Source: Zychaea mexicana
Taxonomy: Eukaryota > Mucoromycota > Mucoromycetes > Mucorales > Lichtheimiaceae
Direction: 5' to 3'
Assembly: GCF_025766255.1 (NCBI RefSeq)
Contig: NW_026516855.1
Coordinates: forward strand, 1-58,659
DNA length: 58,659 nucleotides
Positions 10,624-23,072 of the stretch are shown here, piece by piece (the first letter of the stretch is position 1; each line of letters starts with the position of its first letter). The translations under genes and the position numbers were made by a program. Under the pieces are notes generated by a model. That model did not search any database. It saw only the letters and a list, made by a program, of their open reading frames with translations, and was not told the DNA's origin.

Positions 10624-13600
10624 ATGAGTTCGCAAGAGGTGTGTTACTTGACTTAATCAACCGCCAACAATATTTGAGGCATTTTCTTGAAATTCGTTGC
10701 AAAAAGCTTAAATCACTATGATAACTAATTTTTTTTGTTGGGGTGTTGAAGCAATCTACTACTCATCAAAACTGTAACTGTGGTTCAAATGTCGACAATG
10801 GACCATGCCCAGCTCATTCTCGCAATGTTCGTCGTAGAATAGGCAATGTATGTTTTGCGAGTCTATATATATTTATATTTGTATTACTGCAGTCTGTTTA
10901 CTTTGAGAAATCGGTATGTAGATTGTTTTTGAAGACCCCACCGCTCCTGCTACTTCGAGAACTTGCGTCTGTGGCTCGACCACCCACCAAAGACGTTCCT
11001 CTAGGCTTTGCCCTCTTAACCCTCGCAACCAAGGTATTTACCTGAATTGATCAGTTTGGTATAATAATATTTTTGCTGATAGAACTACAGTTGCTGTACT
11101 TCCTACTTCTCCTTCTCCACCAGCTGCCACCGTTGTTGCCGTCAATGCTCAACCATCCACTCCTCCTCTACCAGCACCACCTACCACTATCAACGCTCAG
11201 CCGCCTCCTGTCGTGGCTACCAACTCTCCGTCTCCTCCACCTACACCTGCCGCCAATCCTCCTCCAGCAACGCCTGCTGCTGTTACTGCCACCCCACCAG
11301 TTACGCGTTGCTCCAGTTGCTGGGCACCAACGCACACGCGCCGCACCCACCGCCTCTGTCCATTTAACCCAAGCAATGTCGAGCATGAGCATGGGGCGCA
11401 ATACCGCATTGCGCGTGTAGTCCCCTTCGATCCAGAAGACGTTTTTGGGCCAAACGTATGCTATACTGCCGGCGACTCCTTCCATCGTCATGTGTTGCCA
11501 CGTATGGATACTGTTTGTCCGTATTGTGGTGCACTAATGTGGTTGGATGAAAAGCTCACGATATCATCCATACGCAATCCTCGCTTTGGTCTCTGCTGCC
11601 TTTCCGGAAAGATCCAGCTGCCAATTCCTCGCGCTCCTCCTGTTCCTCTCCGTGACCTCCTAACGAATCGTAACAGTAATGATCCCGTTAGTGTCAACTT
11701 CCATACCAACATCAGGGCATATAACAGTATGTTTGCATTTGCATCCATTCTTGGTGGCAACGTCGATCCTGTCTTAGCAAGTGGTGCAGGCGGCGTACCC
11801 ACTTACCGTATCAATGGTACATTGTATCATGCTGTTGGTGCGCTAAGACCTGATAACCAGGCGCAAGCGAACTATTCGCAGATCTATTTCGCAGATACAC
11901 AGGAGCAATTGGCAAGACGTACGACTTTGTATTCTGGGCTCCTCCGCGAGACGATCGAAATGCTGCAAGGTGTAATGGAGACGCACAATCCTTTGGCGCG
12001 CACATTCGTTTCTGCTGTCGAAACCCACGGTGATCAGCCACTTGGAACACTTCAGGCTGTAATTCGTCAAAGCGACTTGGGCCGTCGCTACGATCAACAG
12101 GGTTACCCTGAAGTAGCAGCAATGGTGGTAGAACGTACTGTGGATGGCACTGCACGGGAGCATGACTTCGTCATTCACGATCGTGCAGAAGGTCTTCGTC
12201 GTATCAGCTCCTTGCACGCATCGTATATGCCGCTCCATTACGTCCTGATGTTCCCATTTGGCGATAATGGATGGTTCCAAGGTTTGACTTGCGAGTCGGT
12301 GTCGCACGACACGATCCAAGTAACGCTGCGTGAGCACTGCACGTACTTGCTCATGATCCGTAATGGCGACCGCGAATCGTTCCTGCACTACTATGGGCGT
12401 CTCTTCCAGCAGATGGTGGTTGACAACTACGCACGTATCGAATTTTCCCGCCTTAACTTCATCCTCACCCACCAACGAACGATACGTGCTGAGTTGTATA
12501 GTGGTGTTGGTGATAACGTCGATCCCAGGCAAATTGGTCGTGCAGTCATTTTGCCAGCGTCGTTTACAGGTGGCCCTCGCTACATGAAGCAGATGCTACA
12601 GGATGGGTTAGCAATCGTTCGCCAGCGGGGTAACCCAACGCTTTTCGTTACGTTTACTTGCAATCCAAGATGGCCTGAAATCGTTGCGGAGCTTCTTCCT
12701 AGCCAGCAAGCATACGACCGACCAGATATTGCAACTCGGGTGTTTCACCTCAAACTCACCCAGTTGCTCAAGGATATCAAGGAGTCGAAATGCTTTGGTC
12801 AAGTCGCTGGATACTTGGCAACTGTCGAGTTCCAGAAGCGTGGTTTGCCGCACGTCCATATCCTGGTCATTTTGGAGCAAGAAGACCGTCCACGCAACCC
12901 CACCGACTACGACCAATTTGTATCTGCTGAGTTGCCGAATTCCGTCACACAACCACAGTTGTATCGCACGGTGACAGCGTGCATGATACACGGCCCATGT
13001 GGTCCAGGCACCAATGCTGTGTGCATGAAGGATAACCGGTGCTCACAAGGCTATCCAAAACCATTTACCAACGAGACACGCGTCAACCGAGATGGATATC
13101 CCATCTACCGACGCCGTGAAAATCAACAAAACCGCCACCTCTTCCCTACTTCCAACTTTCTCGCCGACAACCGACATGTTGTGCCGTACAACCCCTACCT
13201 TAGCCACAAGTACGATGCACACATTAACGTTGAAATTTGCACATCCAACCGCGCCATCAAGTATTTGTGCAAATACATCACCAAGGGCACCGACCGAGCA
13301 CAAATACAAACCACCGCAACCGCCACCACAACCACCACCAATACCGATAATGCCGCTGCCGAGCCGGTCAATGAAGTAGAGCAGTTTCAAAACGCTCGAT
13401 ACATTGGTCCGTGCGAGGCTATCCATCGTACGTTCGAGTTTGATGTGCATATGCACTATCCAACAGTCGTACGTTTGGACCTTCACTTACCTGGCGAACA
13501 GATTGTCAATCTACGTGACGATATGACACCACAGGAAGTTCGTGCAGCGCGTGACGCGGCAGAATCCGGCACCAAGCTTCTTGCCTTTTTCCGCCTTTAC

Positions 13601-15805
13601 AGCGAAAATCGTGCAACAGAAGAGTATCTTTACTCAGAGATCCCATGCCACTACACCTGGGACAACAGAAATCGCCGTTGGAATCCTCGCACCAACCCTC
13701 CCGTCCAAAATGTTGTTACGCGTATATTCCATGCTTCCCTCTCGAATATGGAATTATATTGCCTTCGCCTCCTTCTGCTGTCTGTCCGTGCTCCCACTGG
13801 TTTTGTTTCTCTGAGGCAGTATGAGGGAACAACATATGCGACGTTCCAGGAAGCTGCTGTTGCCCGTGGCCTTCTGGAGTCCGACAAGGAATGGGATCGC
13901 TGTATGGCTGAGGTTGTCCAGGTTGCCCCATCAGCTGCAGCAATTAGACAGCTTTTTGTCTATATTCTGACGAACTGCTCTCCTGCTGACCCAGCATCGC
14001 TGTGGACCACCTATCGCGAGCGTATGGCAGACGACTACTTCTTTGAGATGCGCAGGACGCTCTCTATTCCCAATGAAGCCGAATTGTCTGAGCAACAACT
14101 CGAACAGATCTACCAGCGCACCCTTGGTGACATTGAGACCCGGTTGCAGGTCACCGGTCATCATCTCTCCGAGTTTCCGTCGTTACCGCAGACCTTTGTG
14201 ACCGAGCTGGATCTGCTACCACGCCTTGAAGGTCTGGCACTCCTTGAAGGTCGTGAATATGAGGTGAATGAGCAGAATCGCATCCTGCAAACGCTGCTAC
14301 CTACTCTCAACGACGAACAGCGAGCTGCATATGATGCTATCACCAATGCAATGGATGTTTTCGCTCCACACTACTTCTCTCGCGTTTTCTTTGTGAATGG
14401 AGCCGGTGGTACTGGCAAATCGCAGTTGTTTAAAACGCTGTTGAGCTGTGTCCGATCGCGTGGTGAAATAGCACTGCCTGTTGCTACATCGGGTATTGCT
14501 GCAATTCTGCTTCCTGGTGGCCGTACCGCGCACAGTCGTTTTAAGATTCCTATAAACGCTGATGCTGATACGACATGTAACCTTCGTCTTGGTGGGCCAC
14601 ATGCATATCTGGTACAACAAGCCTCTCTCATTATTTGGGATGAGGCTGTTATGTGCAGTAAGCACAATTTTGAGGCTGTCGACCGGTCATTGCGTGACAT
14701 CATGGGCGCCATTGATCCAGTATATGGACAGATTCCTTTTGGTGGCATGGTCGTGGTGTTTGGTGGCGATTTCCGTCAAGTGCTTCCTGTTGTCAAGAGG
14801 GGTACACGTTCAGAGATAGTAGGCGAGACCATCCGTTCAGCTACCTTTTGGGAGAATCATGTCCAGGTCTTGCACCTCACTGTCAATATGCGCGTGCGTC
14901 AGGCTGGCCCTGATGCCGCTGCATTTGCTGATACCCTCCTTGCAATCGGTGATGGGCAGCCACCTTATACTGAAGCTGTTCAGATTCCTGCAGAATGGCG
15001 TATGGATGCAAGTGACACTATGTCACTTATTGATGTCGTGTATCCATCCATTCGAGCTTTTGATCCGCAACCAGAGCACTACCATGGCCGCGCTATTTTA
15101 GCCGCTAAAAACGTTGACGTTGACGACATTAATGTAACAGCGTACACGCTTTTCCCTGGCGAAGGCAGAGAGTATAACTCTACTGATCGAATTGTCGATG
15201 CGGATGACCCTGACTATGCTCGAGCCAACTATCCCGTTGAATTCCTCAACAGTTTGAGTGCCAGTGGACTTCCATCCCACATTCTGCAGCTCAAAGTGGG
15301 TATGCCATTGGTGCTTTTGCGCAACATCAATCCTGATGCAGGTCTGTGCAACGGCACAAAAGTTTTTGTCACCCGTCTTCTCGACCATTCGATTGCTGTT
15401 AAGCGAATCGATCAAGGCCATGCAGGGCAAGTGCATTATCTCCCTCGCATCCATATGTGTACTGCTGAGGGTGATTATCCTTTCATCCTTTCGCGCCGTC
15501 AATTCCCTGTCCGCCCGGCCTTCGCAATGACCATTCACAAAGCGCAAGGCCAAACATTAGAATATGTTGGCATTCGCCTTCAAGAACCTGTGTTTGCGCA
15601 TGGTCAACTGTATGTTGCACTTTCCCGCGCCACCAACCCAAATAACATCCGCATTGCCATCGACCTTCAAAACATTACCGACCTCAATACAGCTTCCACT
15701 ATCAACATTGTCTACCATGAGGTGCTTCTAAATCCTCCTCCACAACCGCAAACACAACCATCACAACCATCACAACACACACAACCCACTAGCACCGACG
15801 AGTAA
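10624..15805 (+). CDS. Helitron Rep-helicase, four exons, apparently intact (about 1645 aa)
   Basis: Exons 10624-10638, 10752-10847, 10922-11033 and 11091-15805 join in phase through introns of 113, 74 and 57 bp. The small exons encode Cys/His clusters (NCNCG..CPAHSR; CVCGSTTHQRRSSRLCPLN), and the large exon opens with a Pro-rich linker and a third such cluster (CSSCWAPTHTRRTHRLCPFN). Next comes the Helitron-like N domain. The HUH motif PHVHILV is encoded near 12847 and the Tyr-bearing YLCKYITKG near 13262. A PIF1-type helicase follows: GGTGKS at 14405-14422, IIWDEA (Walker B), GGDFRQVLP and the C-terminal TIHKAQGQT..YVALSRA. Together these nick and unwind DNA for rolling-circle transposition. 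No stop or frame break is seen, unlike most neighbours, so this copy is probably young. The first exon (five residues) is the least certain part. Confidence 0.9.
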
Positions 15806-16043
15806 AGCTTTACGCTGCTCTACCCATCATCACAATATAGATTTCTTTTTTTTCTGTTATTTCCATTATTATTATTATCCATCTATTTCTTTCTATTCCA
15901 CTGTCAAGCATCATCTGTCGCCCTGTTTTTTGATTCTAAAATACAATATAATTAGGTCGGGGATCGGGTTTAGAGGGGGTGTTGGGGGGACGCAAATATG
16001 ATCATCAATGTCATATTAGCAAAAGCATCTCCAGACCGTAACA
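15806..16043. other. Helitron 3' flank, T-rich then G-rich
   Basis: No gene. A short hairpin AATATGA..TCATATT lies at about 15995-16017. No clear CTRR terminus with a GC-rich hairpin is seen here; one candidate end is discussed at 16538-16676. Confidence 0.4.
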
Positions 16044-16346
16044 ATGAATTGGGTTTCGGTCTTTGCTTTAGTAAGTAGAGCGAGCTTGATTGAGCGTGTA
16101 ACCATCGCATCTTTCATAATGTCCAAAGTTTTCCATCTCAACAAAATGTCCAAGACCCATTTCAAGAGCAAGAGAATTCCACCTTTGAAAATTCTAACGT
16201 GTAAATTTTGCGAAGAAACTGAACACGATCTGTTCAGTTGCGAGGTGTACATCGAATTGCACGACCACCTCATTATTTGCGAGGATTGCCGATGTGTTGG
16301 GCATGAATCATCTGAGAGTACGGAATGCATTAACTCGGGTAATTAG
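16044..16346 (+). CDS. Small zinc-knuckle-like protein (100 aa or first exon of a longer one)
   Basis: The frame contains CKFCEETEHDLFSC, an exact CX2CX4HX4C zinc knuckle, and then a second Cys/His cluster (CEDCRCVGHESSESTEC). The arrangement resembles the Cys/His clusters in the first exons of the Helitron gene just upstream. It could be a duplicated Helitron segment, a captured gene or an exon; a donor-like GGTAATTAG follows at the end. Met26 (16119) is an alternative start. The basic segment KTHFKSKRIPPLK precedes the knuckles. Function would be nucleic-acid binding if expressed, but there is no direct evidence of expression. Confidence 0.4.
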   Translation: MNWVSVFALVSRASLIERVTIASFIMSKVFHLNKMSKTHFKSKRIPPLKILTCKFCEETEHDLFSCEVYIELHDHLIICEDCRCVGHESSESTECINSGN

Positions 16347-16537
16347 CGTTGACACGGTAAAATCATACAAATATTCTTACTGTGTATGAAGTATTAACTT
16401 TGGGCAATTTTTAAAGCAGTGACGGCATCCTTTTTTTAACCAAACAATAAAAACAATTTCCACAACTGTTTTCGACATCACTTTTAAGCAGAATACTATG
16501 AGAACATATTTTCAGCATTGTTTGAAGAACACTTGGG

Positions 16538-16676
16538 GGGCGGTAGGGGGGCTTTGCCCCCCACCCGGGGTCTGGGGCAGAGCCCCAGTAAACTGGTCCC
16601 TGGAGGACAGATGCTGACACGCAGCGAAGCGGAGGGGCTCACATCATCCGGAAGCGAAGCGGAGGGACCAGTTTAT
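16538..16676. repeat. GC-rich multiple-hairpin element
   Basis: Two near-perfect hairpins lie in tandem: GGGGGGC-TTT-GCCCCCC (16546-16562) and CTGGGGC-AGA-GCCCCAG (16572-16588). They are followed by an inverted repeat TAAACTGGTCCCT (16589-16601) / AGGGACCAGTTTA (16663-16675) enclosing two direct copies of GCGAAGCGGAGGG. The island stands out in an AT-rich background and lies in the split Merlin intron. The second hairpin followed by TAAACTGG|T could also be read as a Helitron 3' end (hairpin, CTRR, T). Confidence 0.6.
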
Positions 16677-16678
16677 AC

Positions 16679-17069
16679 CTTTGAATATACTCTCTATATC
16701 TTCAATAATTAGTTGAAAGTAATCATATCTTATCTGGCGAACTGTCTCCCAAGTTAGTTTAGTCTTATTAATAATATTAGTAGCACTAGAATTAATTAAC
16801 AATTCTAAACCAATTTGTAAGACAACATATGGAGGTACATTCTGGTGTTGAAAAAAGGAATGAGTCCGAACAGTCCACTCCAAATTACAGCTAGTACATC
16901 GGGAAGTGCCATTTGCTCCTCTAGACCAAGAAAGAGGCATATCTCGGTCATAGTTAAGGCACTTCATACTACGGTAAAAAATGCCTTCTTCATATAGATA
17001 CTGAATACAGGCCTCAGTACTTAAGAAGTAAGGCTCAGTAGGTGTAGGGATGTTGTTGTAGATTGGCAT
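16679..17069 (-). pseudogene. Merlin-A transposase, exon 1
   Basis: The 130-residue exon carries the N-terminal zinc-ribbon-like part (MKCLNYDRDMP..SRCTSCNLEW), the SFF box (THSFFQHQNVPPYVVLQ) and the helical TWETVRQIRYDYFQLIIEDIE segment, and ends at donor G|GTATAAAC. Merlin-B at 30206-31384 has the same exon plan. One Cys of the ribbon is Tyr here. The next exon lies 6.3 kb away at 10397, on the far side of the Helitron, so the gene is disrupted unless the huge intron is spliced. Confidence 0.7.
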
Positions 17070-17754
17070 ACTATTATAAACTAGTTAGTACCTTTACTTT
17101 TATACTTAACTCTCCTTTAAAGGAATACCTTGTAATAGTTTGTTTTATGTATAGAGATATAGTTGTATATGTGTATAAGTGTTTGAATAAAGGTATTTAG
17201 ATATAGGTAGGAGAAAGAGTAGATGTAGTAGATGTAAATAGTGTAAAGGGTCTAGTTTATTTTTTTCTCGTGGGAAAACTAGGAAGACCAAAGAAAAAAA
17301 AGAATTCTCAAAAAGATATTGTATTTATACCTTATAAATGTATGTTACATAATTCAAATTCAGCTCCTATTTATTCCGTAAATAAAAGTTACAATCTAAA
17401 TTAGGGTATATTAAAGTATTTTTATCACTGAAGTCTTATCTATCAACTACTGATATTTTCTATCATTAAGTACTCATATCTTATCAGATACTCATTCGTT
17501 TCAAATAAAACAAATAGTTTTAAGTTTACTCTACATTATACTACTACAGATGCTCTTTAAATATCTAAAAAGTATAATACTATAAATGTATAAGCAATGG
17601 GATCATCTATAGACTTACTATATAAAAATATATGCTTTTATACTTATTGGAACGAGGAAAAAAAGCTGCATCTGATGGTATATTATTTATATGAAAATAA
17701 TCAGAATTGGTTGGATAACAGCAAAAACCATTTTTTCAAAAACATTTATACTAA
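17070..17754. other. AT-rich flank, no gene seen
   Basis: Upstream side of Merlin-A. No terminal repeat, RNA gene or protein frame is recognised. Confidence 0.4.
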
Positions 17755-17834
17755 AGTTTGGCAAAAGGGGGATTTAAACTCGCGCCTTCTACCAAAGGTA
17801 GGACATAAGCCTAGTGCGTTAATGTGCTCTTAGG
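17755..17834 (-). other. tRNA-like fragment next to MULE2
   Basis: On the minus strand, TTAACGCACTAGGCTTATG is followed by an extra-arm-like CCTT..AAGG and a weak B box (GAGTTTAAATCC), ending TTTTGCCA. It resembles the 3' part of a class II tRNA. At the other end of MULE2 (26581-26625, minus strand) a 5'-half-like sequence TTGGTGAAGTGGTCTAACGC lies. Neither is a complete tRNA. Confidence 0.3.
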
Positions 17835-19211
17835 GCCGCTGAAAATTCGCGTCGAGAAATTTCGGGTAAATAGTTTACCCAACTGAAAACGCGAATATTT
17901 TCTAATCAGCTTCGGGACAATGTTCATCCGTACATATGCATATCAACAAGCATCATTTTTTTCGTAGTATCAGTATATGCCATTGTTTATGAATATATGA
18001 AAACTAATAAAAAAATAAATAAAGCAGCTAGTAGCTATATTATATCATTTGCACCAATGTATACTAACAGCTATAACTATTACTTTATGACTGTCAGTTC
18101 ATATCTAGCTTTTAGATCGATATGTGATCATACACAGCATGCTACGGAATATGGAAACATAAAAATGATTCCCACTATCTGCAAATAATATGCACTCACC
18201 TTACCGTTATTATTAAGGTTGCATGAAGTTGATGATCGGATAATATATTATAGTTTGAAAAATGATGAAGAAATGGTGGAATAAACATTAAAGAAATTTG
18301 ATAAAACAAGAAGGGAGAAAAAAAAGTAAAGAGAGATCTAATGGAAAAAAAACTAAAGAGAAAAAGATAGAGAGAGAAGGTATAGAAACCAAATAACAAT
18401 GGTTTGTATAAATAAGTACGTAATGGATCAATACATGTAACTCGTAACTTACAAAAGCTTATACATGGCGTGTGTATTGATCTGTTTCAGAATATGTCAT
18501 TAGAATCGTGTATCTGCGACGTTCTCTAATAACACGCATCAGATAGGTGTCGACGGTGGTGTTTGTTTCAGCTACTTCAAATTGTTCATTCAGATTCGCA
18601 GGAATGAGATAGTGATACATATTTGTTTCGTCTTCATACTCGTCGTCTAACTGCTGCATGCGGAGGGCCAGCTCACGACGCTGCTGTTGGTTTCTCTGCA
18701 TCTGTAGCTCTCGTCGTAAAAGATCGGCTTCTCTATCGACAATAATACTGCTGGCATTCTCGTTATTTGAAGTTGTTGTTGGCGATACAGGGTCGTCGTC
18801 TTCATGTTGATCGTGAAAACTGTCCACATCGTCGACGCTGGCATTATCGCTTATTTCGATTATGCTCGATGTTGTAGTAGTAGATATAGTGGGAGTAATA
18901 GCAGAGGTGGCAGTTGTAGTGGCGAAAGTGATGGAAGCGGGAGCAGGAACGTGTCCGCTCAGCAATCGCATATTGGAAAAAACATTTTCATACCACTGTT
19001 TATATGAAAAATACTTCAGTATACCTAGTGTTCATTAAGTGACTTTAGCTCTATATTGCAGACTGGTTCTTAACTTACTGGTCTGATGCGAATGAATGGC
19101 TGGGTCGATTGTCGATGAACAAGAACACCGGAAGCTAGTATTTCACCATGACTAGAGCGTTTTACAAGATGCTTGCAAATGAGGAATCGGCTAGTAAGAT
19201 AGGCTTTGCAG

Positions 19212-20146
19212 CAAAACCCTTATGTCCACCCCATTTTAACAGAGGGGAGTCCCCCCCAAAACCAAAAATTTTAAACTCCAATTTCAGAGTCACGGCGTGT
19301 GGTGCGTCAGTGCTGTGAGCAGCGCCATTTATTCACAAACCGCAAAAAAAAAAAGAAGTACTGGTCATTAACAATCAATACACAATCACTAAGAAAAGAC
19401 ATACACGGTCATTGAAGATAAGTGCTTGGAGCCAAGTTAGAAATGCCATTGAATAGAATGGAGAACAATTTGACAGCAGACACTTAAAAAAAAAAACAAA
19501 GACGAAGGGAAAAGACAACAACAAAGTACTGGCGGGACAAAGCACGGATCCTTTTACAAACACACTGACGATTCTACTGCAAAGATCTCAACACAAGATG
19601 CAGTAATGGAATGGCCATTTGAAGCAGGGGACGATCCAAGGGTTAAAGAGAAGAAAAGGGGGACAAAAAGTTCAAAGCTATACACTATGAAGGAGCTTTG
19701 CTTAACCGCCGGTCTCTTGAGATCTCGCTCTTAGGCATCGTGCATTTTGACGTAGGACATTGGCATTTCGACACACGGTTACAATTCACGATGGAATGAA
19801 CGATTATTGAACGATGAAGGCCAGCTAATATTGTACCTGTGGTTCTTAACGGGTATGCTTTTTTTTTTTGCTATAGTGCATTCGTGCTATATTCTCAACG
19901 ATGTGCTAATATATATATAGGCAGGATCAGTCAAAGGTATTATGTTGTTGGCTCTTTCAGCCATGCGTTGTAAAGGAGTTCGTGTTCAAGAAAAGAGGGA
20001 CGTTTTAGGTAAAGCATAGAAAACATGATATGTAAGCAAGCGTCGAATATGATTGGCAATATACTAATTCCCTCTATTCTCTCTTAAAACCAAAGATACA
20101 CGTACCTGTCAATACATCATAGGGACCAAAACATGCGAGTACTATA
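19212..20146 (+). repeat. MULE1 left terminal inverted repeat
   Basis: Similarity to the complement of 23073-24001 holds to about 20146 (ACATCATAGGGACCAAAACATG is the last shared block) with only scattered differences by eye. It contains no gene. 20147-20518 is the transposase 5' flank. Confidence 0.88.
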
Positions 20147-20518
20147 TTTATGCTTATGGTATGATGTTAGAAGTGTAGGTAAGTCCCTACCCAAAGTTAT
20201 GGAAGTAAAGTGCCGTTAATAAATAGTATATATGAATAAAGCTTTTATAGTAAAATGTCTCTTCAATACTACATGGATCCTTCATCTCTAAAACACAGAA
20301 TAATACATATATGGAGGGGAATCGTGCATCTCTTATTATTGCACCATCTGATGATAAATGTCAATATGAGACAAAACCTTTGTGCGTTCTGTTAAAGTAT
20401 GATCATGAATAATTGAGAATCGCGGACCTAGCATAGTCTGCAGTAGAAAGATCAAAAAAATAAACAAGCGCCCTCTTCAATACACATACTTTTCTACTAC
20501 TGCTATTATAAACACGCA

Positions 20519-22614
20519 ATGTCCAACAACAACAGCAACACGCCTATTATTCTCGACCTCGAAAACGAGAGTGTTCCAGAGTGGCTACTGATTGCAACCT
20601 ACAGAGCAACGATCGAGTGCGCACCTCAAGTGTCTGGTCATTGCTGGGTGAAAAAAGATCACCGAAATGGCAAAGGAATTCCGATCTGTGAAAGCACTGG
20701 CAATGAGATCCAACAAGCGAATGACGCGACGATTTCGGGAGAAGTTGTTGAGGAAAACGAAGTAGAAGAAAGTAGAGGTATAATAAATCAACAATGAATA
20801 CAAATAAGAAAAAATTAATTATGTACCTGCATTAATCTATCTCACAATATAACATCACTTATAGACATCCACCCTGCCAAAAGAGCTCGTAAAAGAAAAG
20901 TGAAATGGTCCGAGCGTTATGTTTGCTATCGTTCTGGAGGCGTCCGTGTGCGCAACGATCGTGTCAAAGGTGGTGCATCAAAGTCGATCCGTATCCGCCA
21001 AAGATCAAAGAAAATTGGCTGTCCAGCTCGCTTCAGAGCAGTATGCTATGAAGAGGAGCCAGAAAAGGTGTATTTGTTCTTTGCTGGAGGTCATCCAGAT
21101 CATACTCCTGGTAGCGGCGAAGATGTCAAGTACTTGCCCAATTCACAAGAAATCAAGAGCAAGATCCTTCAAGAATTGCATAAGGGATACAACGTACGTG
21201 ACGTGCGCTTGTATATGCAGCGTGAATACTGCACTATTGGTGACAACAGACGTGAAGCATACGTGAACACAGTAGATGTATACAACATTTACTACAAGTA
21301 TCGTCAAGAGAAATCGCAGAGAAATGATGATGACTTCTCGTCTTTGTCTTTGTGGTTGCAACACCTTGAATCGATCGGATATTTTGTGTGGATCAATGAA
21401 AAGATCACCATTGATGAAAACCAGCAACAGCAAGCAGTAAAGTGTCTTACCGAAGATAACTTTACGTTCGGTTTCTTTGCTCCTTGGCAGAAGGATTTGC
21501 TCTTGAATGCCAAGTTTATTTCTCTTGATGCCACTCACGATGTCAGCCAGTACTCTGATGGTATTTTATATACCATGGTTATTCGCCATCCAGTTGCAGC
21601 TCGAGGTATTCCAGTTGCCTACCTCTTTACCGATACCACTGCCTCTGCTCCCCTTGGTGCCTGGTTCCATCAGCTTGCTTCTTTTGGTGTAAACCCACAT
21701 CGCATCACTATTGACTGCAGCCTGCCTAAGGATAATGCCATCCGCGCTGTCTGGCCCTCATGTACGATCCAGTTTTGCACCTGGCATGTCATGCGCTCAT
21801 GGATGAAAAACGTCCGTTCCCAGATCAAGTCGTCGCCTGGTAGAAGCAAGGCCATCGCCATGCAGATTGCCCGTGAGAAGCTACGCGCGTTGATGTACGA
21901 ACGTAATGTTGATACTATTCAACAACTGCTCCACGAGTTCTTGTCTACTTTTGGTAGATACCAAAAGCCCTTTATTACTTACTTTCAGAAATACTGGGTT
22001 ACTGGTGAACAAGGCTGTGATTGGTGGGCTGCATGCTACCAACCTGCAGTTTACACGAACATGGAGACAAACAACTATGTTGAGTCATGGCACAACCAGC
22101 TGAAGACAATTTATCTGAAGCGCAAACGTGTCCATCGTCTTGACTTGTTGATGAGTATCCTGACGTTCGATGTCGAGTTTGACGTCCAGCAAGAAGTCAA
22201 ACGTCTAACGTACCGAGTTGGGCGTATGAGCAAGGATGAACGGCATCTTCGTGTGCAGGAAATAGAGGCTGAGACCGTTGATGAACAGCTGTTGTCTGCA
22301 ATGGTGAATGTCAGTATGGAGGACGAGTTCGTTGTCAGCTCCTTTCAGTTGGATGGCATCACCTATATGGTAAGCAGTATATCTCTTCAATCTTCATCCA
22401 GTTTATATCCTCGATGATTACCATAACTCTACAGTACCTGTGGTAAGTATTGACTTCTTTTTATTTCCTGCACATTTAGGTGAAGGTCGAGGATGGGCAG
22501 CTGGTATCTTGCTCGTGCCCTGCTTTTGAACGTTGGCATCGCCCATGCAAGCATATGTTTCTTGTTGAACGGAAGGAGAAGGATGTAAAAGTTCGCCCAT
22601 CGTTGGAAGCATAG
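20519..22614 (+). pseudogene. MULE1 transposase, three exons, one in-frame TAG
   Basis: Exons 20519-20777, 20865-22369 and 22480-22614 join in phase through introns of 87 and 110 bp. The N-terminus has a FLYWCH/WRKY-like zinc finger region (CYRSGG..IGCPARF, GGHPDHTPG). The MULE DDE core follows with SLDATHD, TIDCSLPKDNAIRAVWP, FCTWHV and NNYVESWHNQLK. A SWIM finger (CSCPAFERWHRPCKH) in exon 3 closes it. A TAG at 22612 ends the frame, but the same frame runs on to 22947 with a Gln-rich, coiled-coil-like tail (QQQQNEQQDVQ, LLTDRLQKLTEEAQ). The stop may thus be a recent CAG to TAG change, or the core may work without the tail. All catalytic and zinc residues are present, so it could still be functional as about 630 residues. 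Confidence 0.85.
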
Positions 22615-23072
22615 CATACTGCATTGCAAACTGCTGCCACCAGCACATCAACTGATCCAAGCCTTCAGCAACAGCAAAATGAACAGCAGGATGTCCAATC
22701 CGAAATTGAGCAAGAACTATCACCAACAGATAGTTTTGCTAAAGCAATCCAACAGCATACAGCAACAATTACTGCCTTAAAACGCAAGTTTGAAAGCAGA
22801 ATGGTTCAAGCACGCAACCACGAACAATTGAGCTTGCTGACCGATCGTCTGCAAAAGCTCACCGAAGAAGCACAAGGCATTAGCAATGAGTTGTCTGACA
22901 TTGCCGTTGTTCCCCAAAACTCCCGTTTCCGCCATCAAAATGCATAACCGAACTTGTTTTTTTTTTGTCCTTTATTGTATCCCTTTCTCTATAGACTTTA
23001 TACTTATATATTAGCCCTTGTTTTACTTTCTTCCACTCTTGTTTCTTCTTTACAGACATATATGATATGTAA

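Noticed and set aside
10893..10913. A 21-bp mini-exon in the Helitron gene between CTGCAG and GTATGT
   Set aside because: Including it breaks the reading phase of the next exon. Using the acceptor at 10921 instead keeps all phases.
15995..16017. Hairpin AATATGA..TCATATT as the Helitron 3' hairpin
   Set aside because: No CTRR-T follows at the right distance, and the hairpin is AT-rich and weak.
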